DNA from: Basidiobolus meristosporus CBS 931.73
Taxonomy: Eukaryota; Basidiobolomycota; Basidiobolomycetes; Basidiobolales; Basidiobolaceae
Length of the DNA stretch: 39,867 nucleotides
Reading direction: 5' to 3'
Assembly: GCA_002104905.1 (NCBI GenBank)
Contig: MCFE01000747.1
Coordinates: forward strand, 1-39,867
Below, piece by piece: positions 9,667 through 21,997 of this stretch. Each line of letters begins with the position of its first letter. Within the stretch, counting starts at the first letter, position 1. The notes under the pieces are model-generated. The model had not been told where the DNA came from and made no database searches. It saw only the letters and a program-made list of their open reading frames with translations. The translations under genes and the position numbers were made by a program.

Positions 9667-11437
9667 TTGGTCATCAACCGCTTGCCAATCCTCTTTTTGT
9701 TGCATTTCTCTATATGATACATATAAATCCACTAGAACTGTAAATATTTGTAATCACCATCTATACACTTTGGGTCATGAAATTTCCGAATAAAATACCT
9801 AGTCCAATTAGACATGTGAATGCCGATTAAGTATTCTAGCCACTGGGTAAAACTGAATAGCCGCAGAGCTCAGGTGCAAAGCATACTATGGACGAGAGCC
9901 ACCGCAATCACGTATGTCTGGTCTTGGCCTGGTAGCACGCAGCTGATAGGAACCAAGGCCCAGCACAAGCCAACTTCAAAATAAACTACAGACGGTAAAT
10001 GCACTGGTGAGACATTGTCAAAACAGTCTAGAAAGCAGCTATGATACATGATGGGACCCCGTAAATATCCCACTTGGACACCAATATCCATTAACCCCCC
10101 CCTCCCCCGCATTTATATGGATTCACACCCGCACTCGGGCATCTGTATTGTAGGATGTGCTACCTGCGGAGGTCCATCTACACCGATACATCACTGAGAA
10201 GATGCGGTATTCACAAATCACCAATTCCAGGTCCACATGCGATAGAAAGGCGTCGCAATGTGATGCACCCTACTGCTAAAAAACGCTGCCCCAATGCGCT
10301 GTTTCTCCTATCGCACAAGCATAGGTACACCAGGAAGTGATTTGAGGAACGCATGCGGCCCATCGGTCTCAACATCGTTGAGCTGGGCGCGGGTATGAGT
10401 GCCAATATACGGTTTCAATTAGTGCACATGAACCAATTACAAGGAAGGATTGATTAGTGATTCTGACAACAGGCAATGGCATGTTTAATTCACTGTGATC
10501 ATGATTGCCAACTCAACTGCTAATTTTACCCTCGTCCTAGCCAATATCTGTGTGCGTCAGAATTATGAGCGTCCTGCTCCGTGAAATGCGGGAAATTGAA
10601 ATACATCGGTTTTACTAAATCAGCGCATATCCGGAGGAGCGCTTTTTCCTACTTGCGGCCAGCATATCATGATTCGAATAAATCGCTGGCATGAACCAAT
10701 CAAGTTCAGGCCTAAAATTTGTCAGGTCACTAATACCTGGAATGGCTGAAATCCGGTGTTGACTCAATCATGTTTCATAATCTACATTGGCAATACTAAG
10801 TATCTTGGGTTTGCTGCGCCTTTTGGGTTGGTTTCGGATACGGAATTGCGCATACAGTGCCGGATTTCCGTATTCCGAGTTACCAGGGCTTTCATGGTGT
10901 TCTTGAGCTGTTTTTACTAGGAACATTGAAACTTGCCGTTGCTCTCACAGTGGAACATATTTGCACTTCAAGGCCAACCTTCACCTGCTTCCTATAGTCA
11001 CATATAACCGCTTATCTATTTATTTTCTTACTATTCAGGTTCACTTCGTCACCTTTACCTGCAGTTTAACAATTAAAAGATGGCTTTCTGTTTGTGCTAA
11101 AGTTGTTGAGGTTTTCTCCGGTTTTTTCAGCAAAGAGACCTGCAAGCCAAGATATTTTCACCACAAACCCACTGCCCATATATTTTATGTTGATTTCGTG
11201 TCACGCGTTTCCGCTTTACTGAGACTATTAGAAAAACAAGCCAAAGACCCTTGAAAGCCAAGCTATATCTCCACAGCTCCCCCCTTAGCAATTTGCCATA
11301 CAACACTTCCGCATATTCGATCGGTATACCTGAAACGGTTTCTTGACCTCCACATTTCGCCAACAACACACAACTCCGAGCAAACCAGCTTAAATTCCTA
11401 CGTTGTGTGTATTCCCTATATTATATTTCGCTTTGAG
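9667..11437. other. Intergenic region with imperfect hairpin
   Basis: 1.77 kb between cyclins 1 and 2 with no recognisable gene. It has a C-rich run near 10097-10110. It also has an inverted repeat, TCGGATACGGAA (10834-10845) facing TTCCGTATTCCGA (10866-10878), with one bulged base and a 20-nt loop. Confidence 0.45.
9789..9794 (+). terminator. Polyadenylation signal of cyclin 1
   Basis: AATAAA, 125 nt downstream of the cyclin 1 stop codon. Confidence 0.45.
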
Positions 11438-13340
11438 ATGCAAACACACCAAACACCCTTGGACTATAGTTTAGTGCCTGGACAAAGTCAACATCAGAAT
11501 AGTGAGTCCGCTCCCATATTACGTCGACAAGTGGCGTTTTGTGGGAGCGTCGACCTAGGAGGGAAGGATTCTGGACACAATATCCAAACCAATCCATTGA
11601 AAACCATAGCAACCACTATCAATCCATACAAGAGATATATTGAAGAGGGTGATATTACACATCTCAATATTCATGCTGGTCAGCCACCTCTGCGATGCAT
11701 GCCACCTAACCGTAAGCCCCTGGTTGTACAACAACGTTTATCTCATGAAATCCCCTCTACGAATCAGACGAATTGCCAGCCCAACAAGCCATCCTCATTT
11801 ATTCCTAACCAAGATAGAAAGCCCTTTAGTCGTATGAAATGCAGTAAGGCAGAATTTGTGGAATCTCTTGTCGGTGAGTCACTTTCAACATTACTTCCAT
11901 CCCGATTGATATATCCTTCACTTATTCTAATATCAGGTCTTGTCATTCACACCCTTCTATCGAATCAATTAATTCGCGTTCTTAACTTCAGAGCACTCCC
12001 TCAAACCATACCATAGATTATTTCTACAATGACTTATTTATGAAGTGCTGACAAGTTCTATTTTTCTATACTCGCTCCCTCTGCGCTACTCCTCGGATCT
12101 CAAAGATGTCTCTGCCACGATTATTGAATCTATATGGCCCAACCACTCGGCATCTACCAAGACCAAAATCCTTCCCCTGAAAGAGTTCATACGAGAGACA
12201 TTGCAAAGATCCAAGACGTCGTTCTCTACGCTCCAAACTGCACTGTTCTACCTTTTTCGGGCCAGGGATTTAATTCGCTCGGATAGTCTGGACTCTCCCT
12301 CCACGAAGATAGGACACGTACTATCGGGGAACTCATTTGTTTCGACCGTTGACATTGAAGATGGGTTCGCTAATCACTCGACAGCACCTCCGCTTCCTTC
12401 TCCTCCGTTAACCCCAGCACAAGCTGTTAGTCGCAATAACCATCAAAAACCGCATTTACCCACTAACGAAACAACCTCAACGAGTTGCGGACCACTAAAT
12501 CCGATTTTCTGTGCCCGTAGAATGTTTCTAGCAGCCTTGATTGCAGCGTCGAAATTTCTGCAGGATAAGAATTACTCGAATAAGGCTTGGTCAAAAATTA
12601 CTGGGCTCCCTCCATCCGAAATTAACCTGAATGAGATCTCCCTGTTATCCCTTTTGGACTATCGCCTTTTCATCACTCCTGTGCTATTTTCTCGCTGGTC
12701 GGCAATGCTGATTAGTCACATCAACCACAGCCAACTTGCTAGAAATGCCAAGGCGACACCTGGAAACACGGATACAGCCGTTTCTACCGGAATTACTGCT
12801 GCAACTAACTTGGGCTCTGGTACTCATCATTTAGGTAAAGAACTCAAACAATGCGGTACTAGAAATAAGCAGCAAAATATGTTTCTTTTTAACCCTACTT
12901 TGCCAACCAGTAATATGAGTGAAAATATTAATCTGTCTGATTCACAATGCTCTAGCAGTTATCCTATTAAGCTTCCTGACGAAGTCGCTCATTCGTCGAA
13001 TGATTCTGATCAACCCCCTATCCAAGAATCTTCCACACACTTTGCCAGTACGCAGACTCCTAGCGACATAACTATCTCAAGAGCATTTGAGCATGCGCAT
13101 ACTACACTTCAATACCACGCCCACAAGTCCGATCACACCAACTCGCAGACCATTATGGGCCATCAGGTCAACAAAGTGCGATATATACGCAAGTATATTA
13201 GCGATATTCGAAATCACCGGCATGCTCAATCCACCCAAAATTCAGATTGCCCAACCAGACCATACCGTAGCAAGAAGACATTACAGACAGGATATCATAA
13301 CACCGGTGGAAATTCGCCATATCCCACGTACTTGGCATAA
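11438..13340 (+). CDS. PCL-type cyclin 2, long form with loop insertion
   Basis: Two exons, 11438-11873 and 12106-13340, give 556 residues. The 232-nt intron starts GTGAGT and ends CTCAAAG. The splice is phase 1 (GTC, then G/AT) at the same alignment position as in the sister genes. The box starts VSATIIESIWPNHS (about residue 147). LPLKEFIRETLQRSKTSF is followed by an insert of about 80 residues (about 199-280, Pro/Ser/Thr-rich) before CARRMFLAALIAASKFLQD. The core ends near residue 348 (VLFSRWSAML), and a Ser/Asn/His-rich tail of about 200 residues follows. The start is uncertain: 11438 gives a 145-residue extension absent from the sisters, whereas the ATG at 11834 would give only 13 residues before the splice. 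The intron is unusually long; a CAG at 11934-11936 offers an alternative 63-nt in-frame intron that would lead to a premature stop. AATAAA lies at 13497-13502. Confidence 0.78.
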
Positions 13341-13496
13341 AGCAAGCTTGAAATCGTAACAGTAATGAGAACAAAGCTTTTCCATTTACAGAACTGGACC
13401 AGTATTTTGTAAATGGCATTGAATAACTTTAAGTACCTTAACCCTTTACTTAACGCAATATTTATTGACGGGTGTTCTCCCGCTCAGAAACTTATG

Positions 13497-13502
13497 AATA
13501 AA
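13497..13502 (+). terminator. Polyadenylation signal of cyclin 2
   Basis: AATAAA, 157 nt past the cyclin 2 stop codon. Confidence 0.45.
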
Positions 13503-15500
13503 TAACACACTTGCTATTCGCTATACATTCATTTGTGATGTGTGTTTAATAACTATAAGGTTTGTATAATTGAGGGAACCATCTCATCTCCTGATTATCT
13601 TTATGTCTCAGCGCATTTGCTAGATATATAACTATAAGTATAGGACAGCTCTGTCAGCTGAAAGCCCAGTGGAGTTGATTGAGCTTATACAGTTGGGATC
13701 TGATGACACCAGACAAGCAGGATCATAACTATGTATATATACATTGTGTGATGAAACCTACACAGGAAGATCCCAATCGGCTGTCACCGTGCTCACACAA
13801 CTGACAACTTTTGTCCCACCGATATCCATTTCAGCTGGGGTATGATAGATTAGAGCTTAATTGACGAATCTTTGCATCCATCTCATTTGGCAGATGCCAG
13901 CCGTTCTGAGATGTTCTGGAATGTATCAGGTTTAGGTTATAAGCGCACAGCTCCAAGATTCCCCTTCAAGACACAACTGGCTTCTTAAACGTACCTTATC
14001 TATCATTCTATATATTCATGAGAGATGGTTTATCGTGGCGTGAGATGTACATGACCGCCTTTCCTACCCAATCCTTCTGAGGTAAGACATAAGCTACCCA
14101 TTTTAGGAAATCCACGGTTATTTCATCCAGTGTGCTTCCTTATTCTATGCCAGCCGGCTGGATTCTAAAGCGGCTATTGGCTAACCCCTGGACAGCTACA
14201 GACCGTTCGGATGATTCGGAGAAACTCTAGAACGCAACCCAACGAAGACTCCAGAGGCTCATGGAATTGCAATAGCTAGTTCAGAAACAGGCCAGATGCC
14301 AGAAAGACTACATTCGGTGAGTGATCATATCCCAATGGTGGCTAAAGATCCAAGCGGAAGCACACTATTGTATGGAGGCTGGGAAGTGGGTGGTCGAGAA
14401 CCAAGTAACTGCCAGGAAGAGAACACTTCAACCCACTAGAGTTGTACCCGATTAACAATATCCGGTTTCATTAGATAGAAGTAGAATCAACGTAAAACTT
14501 GACTCAAGATTGGTTATCTAAGCAGCTTCCAAGCCAACTTTTGCATGGAATTTCCATTTGTGAATCCAATTAGTGGGTTGCTATTTTGTTGGAAATATAA
14601 GCCATCTATTGTCCTACCAAAGCTATATATAAAGTTGGCCTGGGTCAGCCAATAGGCGGAGAATGTAAGAAGCTACGCCAAACCGACCGAAGCCGTCCTG
14701 GACAGTACTTCGACCTTTGAATCGCCTACATAGCGATGTTAATCTTTTTTGGCTCATGCCCAGCGATACCAGTTATGTGCTAACCAGTCTCAATCTCGTT
14801 GGTCAAGTTCGTTCAGAGAGAACAAAACCTCTGACGAGTCACATGCCACGCCAGACATCAATACACATGCACCTGCTGTGGCATAGCTGACCAGTTTACC
14901 CTGAGCCACGGGTATTTTAAATGCCCATCCAGAAGCTGACCAAATTATTGCGTCATTAGTGTTGCCGCTAGGTAACTTCGACAACTGCAAAGAACTCATA
15001 ACCTCGAGATAAGATCTCCTAGAAGTTAATCTTGTCCTGCAGACGTGGCCATTACAGAGCCCACCGATATCTGCATCAGAACGTATTTTGATTACCTGTC
15101 TGCTTAAGGAAATCCGTTGAACACGATGCAGCGGATGAAATATATCCCTTGCGGCGTTTAGCAACAAACGCATCGCTGGGTGGTGAGAATGTATGTGTGC
15201 GAAGAACACCACCAGAGGAGGCTTTGGTGAGCATGGGAAGCATCCACTAACTTATGACGCTACGTAACCTTACCTGTATCTGAGCAGCATCAGCAAAACC
15301 TGGCATAGCCCATGAACTTGCTTGATTCAGTACAGGGCATCAAGGACACTCCATACAGATGACCATTCGGACGGGCGGGTTGATCTGAATTATCAGGATT
15401 GAGATGCCGGATAATTGTTCAATCACCCATGTGAGGGAGTAATCCAACAATGATAGGATTTACTGACATCACGTTCCAACGCGAGGGGAGATTATCCACG

Positions 15501-15518
15501 GAATTTCCCGGGAAATTC
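15501..15518. promoter_or_regulatory. Perfect 18-bp palindrome
   Basis: GAATTTCCCGGGAAATTC is exactly self-complementary. It lies about 1.1 kb upstream of cyclin 3. It has the shape of a dimeric transcription factor site; no factor can be named. Confidence 0.35.
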
Positions 15519-16519
15519 GCTTGACCAGCATCGATGATTCCGTTTCCCAAACCACCGGGACAAATGGGATCGCCAAGCAATATTGATCGGTTACTTTCAT
15601 AACTTTAAGTAATCGGGGAAACGGCCCCTAGCGGGCTGCGCTTGCCAAGAAACAATCGACGGAACATGCTTCAAATCAAGACTCCAGCGGCACCAATCGC
15701 CGTGGACCCTTTACACCACATATCAAATCAGTGACGTGAATAGCGTAGCGATTTGGAAAGGCAAAGATACTATGTGTCCCAGATATTCCCTTCCACTTTG
15801 AAGATGCATCTCTCATCGAATGAATTTGATCAAGATAACCTGATTAGTCCTATACTACCTAGACAGGCTCCTTTACGGGCTTATTGCCCTTCAATAAACC
15901 CACTGGATGTTGATTGGCCATGTGCCAAGTGGACGACATTGTAACAACGGTCGATCGTCTAGGCTTGAGACTGTTGGGCATAGATCTTGCTTGCTCAAGG
16001 CTGGGAGTGAGAATCCACCTGCGTCTGGAATCTGGAGCTAGGAAGACTTAGTGGGTCTTTTAGTTTCATGGTACACAACGTTTGAGGTGAGGTTTGCGGC
16101 CGGGTGGTAGCCTGACCCTTGAATTCATCATTGCCAAAATGATATTCTGTCGCCATGGCCATCATCGCTTGCCACATAATGCGTTTCCTGGAAACATGAT
16201 TCTATCTTGCCTCATGTTGGGACTGCTCCTCGGTTTACGTCGGAAAATTCGCCCTGGAGCTGCAGAATCTTACCAAATATATTACCGGATCCGCTATATT
16301 AAGAAATATAATGTAACGTATTCGACCTGGTCACGTCTCAGATAATATCGAATTCTTGGAGAACTCGTCCGAATCATCCAATTTCCCGATCCATCAGTCG
16401 CCTCAAAGCCGATATGTGGTTCTGAGGGTGGTCTTATTCTGGTCCAATCACATAAAGCAATTGGACAGGTACTTCCGTGACCTTCAGGGTAAATGAACGG
16501 AGAAGATCCGATGAGCCTC

Positions 16520-16529
16520 TATTTAAAAG
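16520..16529 (+). promoter_or_regulatory. TATA-like element of cyclin 3
   Basis: TATTTAAAAG, about 91-100 nt upstream of the ATG at 16620. The spacing is similar to that of the cyclin 1 TATA box. Confidence 0.5.
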
Positions 16530-16619
16530 GGTTCGGCACTTCGCATTTCTCTCATTATTACCACTTCAACTCGCAGTCGAATCATTAATTTCCACCTCTC
16601 CTAGCGTATAGCCTTTACA

Positions 16620-17464
16620 ATGATCAGAACAACCTTCTCTGAGGGCTCTGCTCCACCTTCAAAACCATTCGACTTCTCCAGAGCAGACCTTATCAACACA
16701 CTGATAGGTAAAATCAGTTGCTGCCCGTCGTAATAGTCATTTCATTATCTAATAGGATTTATCTAGACGAAACGGTCCACTTCATCCAATACATATGGCC
16801 AAATGATTCATCAAAAGCCCAAGGAATCCCCTTGAAGGTGTTTATCCAGGAGATATTGCGCCGCTCCCACACATCTTTCTCCACACTGCTTACCTCCCTG
16901 ATCTATCTCTTTCGGCTGAAGACCGCGGTTGCCAAGCGCAGTCAGTCCCTTGGCCACGAGTCGACCAGTAACACACACAATCAATGGCGGTGTGGGAGAA
17001 GAATGTTTTTATCCGCGCTTATTGCTGCCACAAAATTCCTTCAAGACAAGGGGATCAACAATATGGTATGGTCATCCTTGTCTGGTCTGGACATACGTGA
17101 GATCAACACAAATGAGCGGATCTTCCTGGAGCTGATAGAGTACAATGTGTTTGTCAGCTCTGCCCTTTTCTCCTGGTGGTCCAATCTTCTCATCAGTAAG
17201 ATTGACAACTCGGCGAACATCGGAGGCTTGGTATCAGTGACCCACACTCGACCCAAGTCCCCAGTAGAGACCACACCCGGCCATCACAACTTCAGAAAGA
17301 AGCCCAAAACCAATTCTTATTCTTATTCCCCTTACCCTTCTCTGCAGCACAAATGCGAGACCAAATACCACCCGAATACTTCGCTTTATACCGGAAATAC
17401 CCAGTTCAATATCGAGCTAAGCCCGCCTTTTTTGGAGAGCAGCAGTAGTGAAGACGAAGAATAG
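16620..17464 (+). CDS. PCL-type cyclin 3
   Basis: Two exons, 16620-16707 and 16767-17464, give 261 residues. The 59-nt intron starts GTAAAATC and ends ATCTAG. The nearer AG (after CTAATAG) would create an immediate stop, so the second AG is used. The splice is phase 1 (ATA, then G/AC), as in both sister genes. The box starts ETVHFIQYIWPND (about residue 31). IPLKVFIQEILRRSHTSFS, CGRRMFLSALIAATKFLQD (C at 105), IREINTNERIFLELIEYNVF and LFSWWSNLL follow, ending near residue 173. The loop before CGRR is about 25 residues, short like that of cyclin 1. The tail ends in the acidic ESSSSEDEE. Probably activates a Pho85-family kinase; the partner is unknown. Confidence 0.87.
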
Positions 17465-19334
17465 GCCACCATCCATCCGAGTCAGCTGATGCTTTGGACA
17501 TCATGCCGATTCGCCAATCCATCCTCCTCAAGCTCACTCATACCATTGTACATATTTCCTAAGCCCTACACACAGACACACACACACACCCGCTCTCTCT
17601 TCCTCTTTCTTTCTCTCTCCTTACCTACCAATCAGCCATGCACAATGTGTGGTTTTTGTTCAACGCCTTGTATAAAACTCAGAGTATATTATATGTATTC
17701 CACTCATCAGCATCTTGAATACTTTCACCCACCACATAGAGCTCCGGGTGTACTCCAGCCATATATGAAACTGAATCACCCATGAGTATTCTAATCTAGT
17801 CCTTTCCATATACGGTAGTTGGACATGTCTCTCCTTCGGTCTCGATTACTACCGGGTTCATAGGTATATTTAAATTGATTTGGATACTAGGTGATCAAAG
17901 GAGTTTCCCCATTTTACCCAAACCAACACTTGACCATACATACACTCCCAAATAAGGACCCATCATAATTTAATGCAAGTAGAATAAACAAGATTCTACG
18001 TGTCTACCTCAGGAAGCGATGTAACTCAACGGATCTTTAATCACGAAAGCCGCGATGGTGATTTGATAAGGCTGGCCTTCACTGGAAGTCATTTATCCGG
18101 GCCAGATCCTTCTACCGCAAAAGTGGGGTTACTCTTCAGTATGGCACATTTCCAAAAACCAGTTGCGGCCTACCACATACTACACGGACAAGGCCGATCT
18201 TCATCTATATCAAGCATATGGCCAGCCACATTGCATCTCTACGTTTCAGCTAGAACCGGAGGAATGACTGGTCAGCAACCAGGAGGGTTGGGTTGTGCTT
18301 GATGGGACCGTTCGCATATAGCTGGTCGTCCCTTGCTAAATCGCGAAGAGGTGGGAAAAACCCTCCTGGTGCACTGATTAGTGGCAGTACTATGGGAAAC
18401 TTTCAGCACTGATTGGGTGCATTGGAAGCCAGTGAAGCCATCGCTGCTGGGCCTCCTATCGCATCAAAAAAGTCAAGATTATAGCCATGTCACATGGAAA
18501 CGTAATTTAAATCAATATTGCCCATCAGGTTCGGGGAGCCACCTGTCTGCCTCGTCAATGTTGTTTAAGGCGGAAGTTGGTTTTGGCTTATAGATAACCA
18601 ACATTCAGTGCTCGGATTGCAGTTATCACTCAAACCAATCCGTATTAGATTATGGTGACATTCGTTTTGGGATTTGTGCTAAATTGCTAGGTGCCAGTTT
18701 GGGGTCTGCAATTCAGTGTCACCTCGGATTGCGCCTACCATGGCACAATGATTCACTGCGCGGCCAGTAAGAAGCGAAGGCTCGTCGCCCTTATATTGCC
18801 TGTAGGCAGTATCCACATAAGAGGGTGGTTTTTGGAAGTCACCTCCAGCTGGGGCACAGGATAGTCTAGCCAGGATTGTATAGCTGGGAGCTCTTCACAA
18901 TTTAGATTCTGTCCGCACGATAGATTAGCAACATGAAGTGTGACAAAGCATCACAACTAACCACAACCAACAGCTACCATTTCCTCGATCTTCAACCAAA
19001 TTCAGCATGAGTGATGTCTCAAGATCCATCATATGGGATCATGGGGTTTTCGATGGTTTCCAGGATACGGATCCACACAAAATGGATGCATGATACAGAG
19101 CATATATTAGTGTCATTGTCAGCTTGCCAAGGAAACCTACGGATTTGACACGGCTCAGGCAGTGCAATATCTAAAAAAAAATCAAAACCCTCCACTCTTC
19201 GCTTGTATCCAGACGCCATTGATCGAGACAAGAGTTCCTTGAACCGACTGAGCTCCACCTTTGTTCCCTCCACACCCATTTAGCAACCAAGCAACGAGTT
19301 TTCCCCTCCCCTTGAGCCAGCGTGGTTTTTCCTG
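17465..19334. other. Intergenic region with CA/CT microsatellite
   Basis: 1.87 kb between cyclin 3 and the arrestin gene. No gene is recognised; a 100-codon plus-strand frame at 18000-18302 has no recognisable domain. Confidence 0.5.
17566..17627. repeat. (CA)n/(CT)n compound microsatellite
   Basis: An interrupted CA run (ACACACAGACACACACACAC) passes into a CTCTCTTCCTCTTTCTTTCT pyrimidine tract, about 100-165 nt after the cyclin 3 stop and probably within or beside its 3' UTR. Confidence 0.7.
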
Positions 19335-21997
19335 ATGACTCCGGAGAAGAGTACTTCCCATTCAGTGGCGGTCGTCAAAACCTCCGAAAAGTACTCCTTC
19401 ATTTTCGCCCCCGGAAAACAGGCGAGCAAAAACGGAAACGTAAAGCTTAACCTGTTCTTTGATAAGCCGTTTTATAATGCTGCCAGTCAACTTAGCGGTA
19501 CGTTGGAGCTGACTTGTGTCTCGGAGGAGCTTCTAAAGCTTGGCCAAGTCCTGATAGAGGTTACAGGCTTTGAAGGTAACGTTTTTCAGACACACGGGTA
19601 TCACTATCCTTTGTATGTATGCTTACATATGCACCCACCGTTTTGTGCACCTGGGCGGCTTGTTTATAGATATAGAAAGGGATTCAAAGAACACATCCCT
19701 TCGTCGCCGTATATTTTACAAGACCAGGCTGGTACTGCAAGACCAGAATACCCCCTCTAACGCAGTGAAAGCCAATTCTCTACCTGGTAATTAGGCTCAC
19801 TTCTTCCCAGCCACGCATGCTTCTGACCCTGTTTCCTAGATGTTGATGGCTATTATCCAGCGAAAGCAGGGAAAACCTGCTTCCCCTTTACGCTGGAGTT
19901 ATCCGGCACTCTGCCAAGTAGTTATGTGTCGAAAATCGGTGGCGTCCGTTACGTTGTTTCGGGGTATGTCAATCAAGATTGTGCCCAATTCACCTCAATT
20001 GCTCACTGGAATTCTAGGGCTGCGTTGATCAAATCTAATGCGAAAAAAGAGAATCTGGCCCACAATCGATTTGCCCAAGTCTATGAACGTTGGTCACCGT
20101 CAGAAATCGAATACGCTCGTCTGGCTACAGTATCTGCTGATAATAGTGATGAAGTGAACGGGGAAACGAAAGAACGAATCTCCATGACTGCCGAGTTGAC
20201 CAAGGCAATGGTGGCGGCTGGTGGGTTGATCTACGTAAAGGCGTTTGTCAACAATATGGGGAAGAAAGCGGTAGCTCATTGCAATGTTATGTGTGGCTTC
20301 CCATGTATGTTACTAACTTGTTTACGCATATGTTTAGGTGTCTGGTCTTCGATTGTCATTATGGCAACATATCTCCGGAAATACCGATTTGACTAGAGTT
20401 GAATCAGGCGGGCGATTGGCAACAGTGGTGGATAACAGAGTGCTGGTTACTGAGGCTGTTTATCGCGGCCACGATTGGACCATTCCGTATGGCGAGAGTA
20501 GAGGACTGGTCGTTGCCCTTGGTATTCCGGTAAGTGTATATTCTGCTACCCACAGCATCACCCGGCTTACTTATATTGTCTGCAGCCATCATGCTATTCT
20601 CTTCGAAATACTACCCTCATTCAAGTCTCGTACGAGATTCAAATTGATATCATTACATCTTTTTGGTCAGTATTCCAGAATATCATGCCATTATTGAACT
20701 AGTCTCACCTTTATACAGTAAATGGAAGCCAATTCGGTTGCCTATTTATATTGCTCATCCATCGTCATGGAGCGACCCAGCACCTAGCATATCCTTCAAC
20801 GAGATGCAAACATTCGTAGCCTCACGTTTGTCCCAAATCAGTAGGCCGGATTCCTTCCCCACCTCGACTACTGTATCTTCCACCCCAACAATCTCCTCTT
20901 CCCCGATACCTCTCGCCTCCTCCATCAAGGTTAATGAGCCCAACCAGATCCCTTCGATCCCGAAAAATCCTCGAAGAGGTAATTCCTCACAGTTTTATAT
21001 GGTATTTTTGGCTGATATTTATCCACATTGCTTTTTAGTTTCGCTGCTGTCTCGTAAGGACACGATCCGTCGAAAAGGGAGACCGAATTCCGTTGGAACT
21101 GTATGTGAGCCCTCAGAGAAAAGCCGAATGATACTAAGAGTAACCAACCCAGATGAGGCCGAGGAGCCTGAGATGTTGTTCGAACCTGATCAAAGAAGGC
21201 GATTACCAGGTTCTCGTAAACGAGCCTCCACTGTTGGAAGTCACACGTATCCTTCGATTGCGCAGAATCTACGTCAGAGTGCCTTAAACGGAGTAGCTAC
21301 CATCCGACCTACAGGTTTAAGAGTGGTTTCTGAACCCTTGCCCTATGTCAGCGACACAGCAAGCTTAATTGAGATAGGAGACCAAATTCTAGCCCATCAT
21401 AATCTTCGGCCTAGCTTCGAAGAACCACCGTGTATCCCAAACACAACCTCCGTAGTAACTCCACCTCGACGCGGTGTAACCATCCAACAGCTCGAGGAAC
21501 TTCAGGAAAAGATCAACCTCACTGGCAACCCCGATTCTGATACGGAATCCAACTCAGACGACAGCTACGAAAGTTTCCATGATGCTAGAGATGGGGAGGA
21601 GGAGAAAGAGGCCAAATCTACAGACGTGCCAGCCCAAATAGACAACAATGAGGATTGGCAGGGTTGGGAGGACAAAGATGTCCGCCCGGATCAGTATATG
21701 TACCCGACTGTCGCGCAAGAGGATTACTATCTAAGCGAGAATTCTGAGTTCAGTGCAGTGGGCGATGAGGGCCATTTCGGCCGAAAGAAAGAGCGGCGTG
21801 GCAATACAAAGATGCTGCTGAAGAAGAACACCAAGATGAGAGTCAAGCTATCCCGGTCCGACACAGTGGCATCGATACAGAAGAAGTTGGCCCGTCTGCA
21901 GCACCAAATGGACACCATACTTACGTTGATGGATACTGAGCCATTACCAAACCCAGGAAAATCCAACTCGGATGCCGCTAGAACGTTGAGCACTTGA
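19335..21997 (+). CDS. Arrestin-domain (ART-like) protein, seven exons
   Basis: Proposed exons 19335-19575, 19670-19786, 19840-20285, 20338-20529, 20586-20665, 20719-20978 and 21039-21997 keep one frame and give 764 residues. Introns are 94, 53, 52, 56, 53 and 60 nt. The first acceptor could instead be the AG at 19675. Arrestin N lobe, about residues 37-170: LNLFFDKPFY, IEVTGFE, RRIFYKTRLVLQ, GKTCFPFTLELSG and KIGGVRYVVSG. C lobe, about 240-375: LIYVKAFVNNMGKK, LRLSLWQH, DWTIPYGESRGL and LIQVSYEIQIDI. Then follow a low-complexity Ser/Pro stretch, a long acidic tail, and a short predicted coiled coil near 724-744 (IQKKLARLQHQMDTIL). Family members bind membrane cargo and recruit Rsp5/Nedd4 ubiquitin ligases through PPxY or LPxY motifs. 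I see neither motif here, so ligase recruitment is unproven. Intron 6 is 60 nt, stop-free and in frame. Confidence 0.85.
20979..21038 (+). other. In-frame, stop-free intron 6 of arrestin gene
   Basis: GTAATT...TTTTTAG with a CTGAT branch-like motif. It is 60 nt, divisible by three, with no stop in the gene's frame. Retention would add exactly 20 residues (including SQFYMVFLADIYPH) between the arrestin core and the tail. The translated insert is hydrophobic and aromatic, unlike the flanking basic/Ser-rich sequence, which favours it being an intron. Confidence 0.6.

Larger units (their letters stand above)
13341..16519. other. Intergenic region, no supportable gene
   Basis: 3.2 kb between cyclins 2 and 3. 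A 140-codon minus-strand frame (14790-15212) and several shorter ones have no recognisable domain. The main structural feature is the palindrome at 15501-15518. Confidence 0.5.

Noticed and set aside
14790-15212. 140-codon minus-strand frame with a possible 58-nt intron
   Set aside because: GT...AG boundaries occur easily by chance. No domain is recognised, and the sequence does not resemble the neighbouring genes.
18000-18302. 100-codon plus-strand frame
   Set aside because: No domain and low-complexity composition; not supportable without transcripts.
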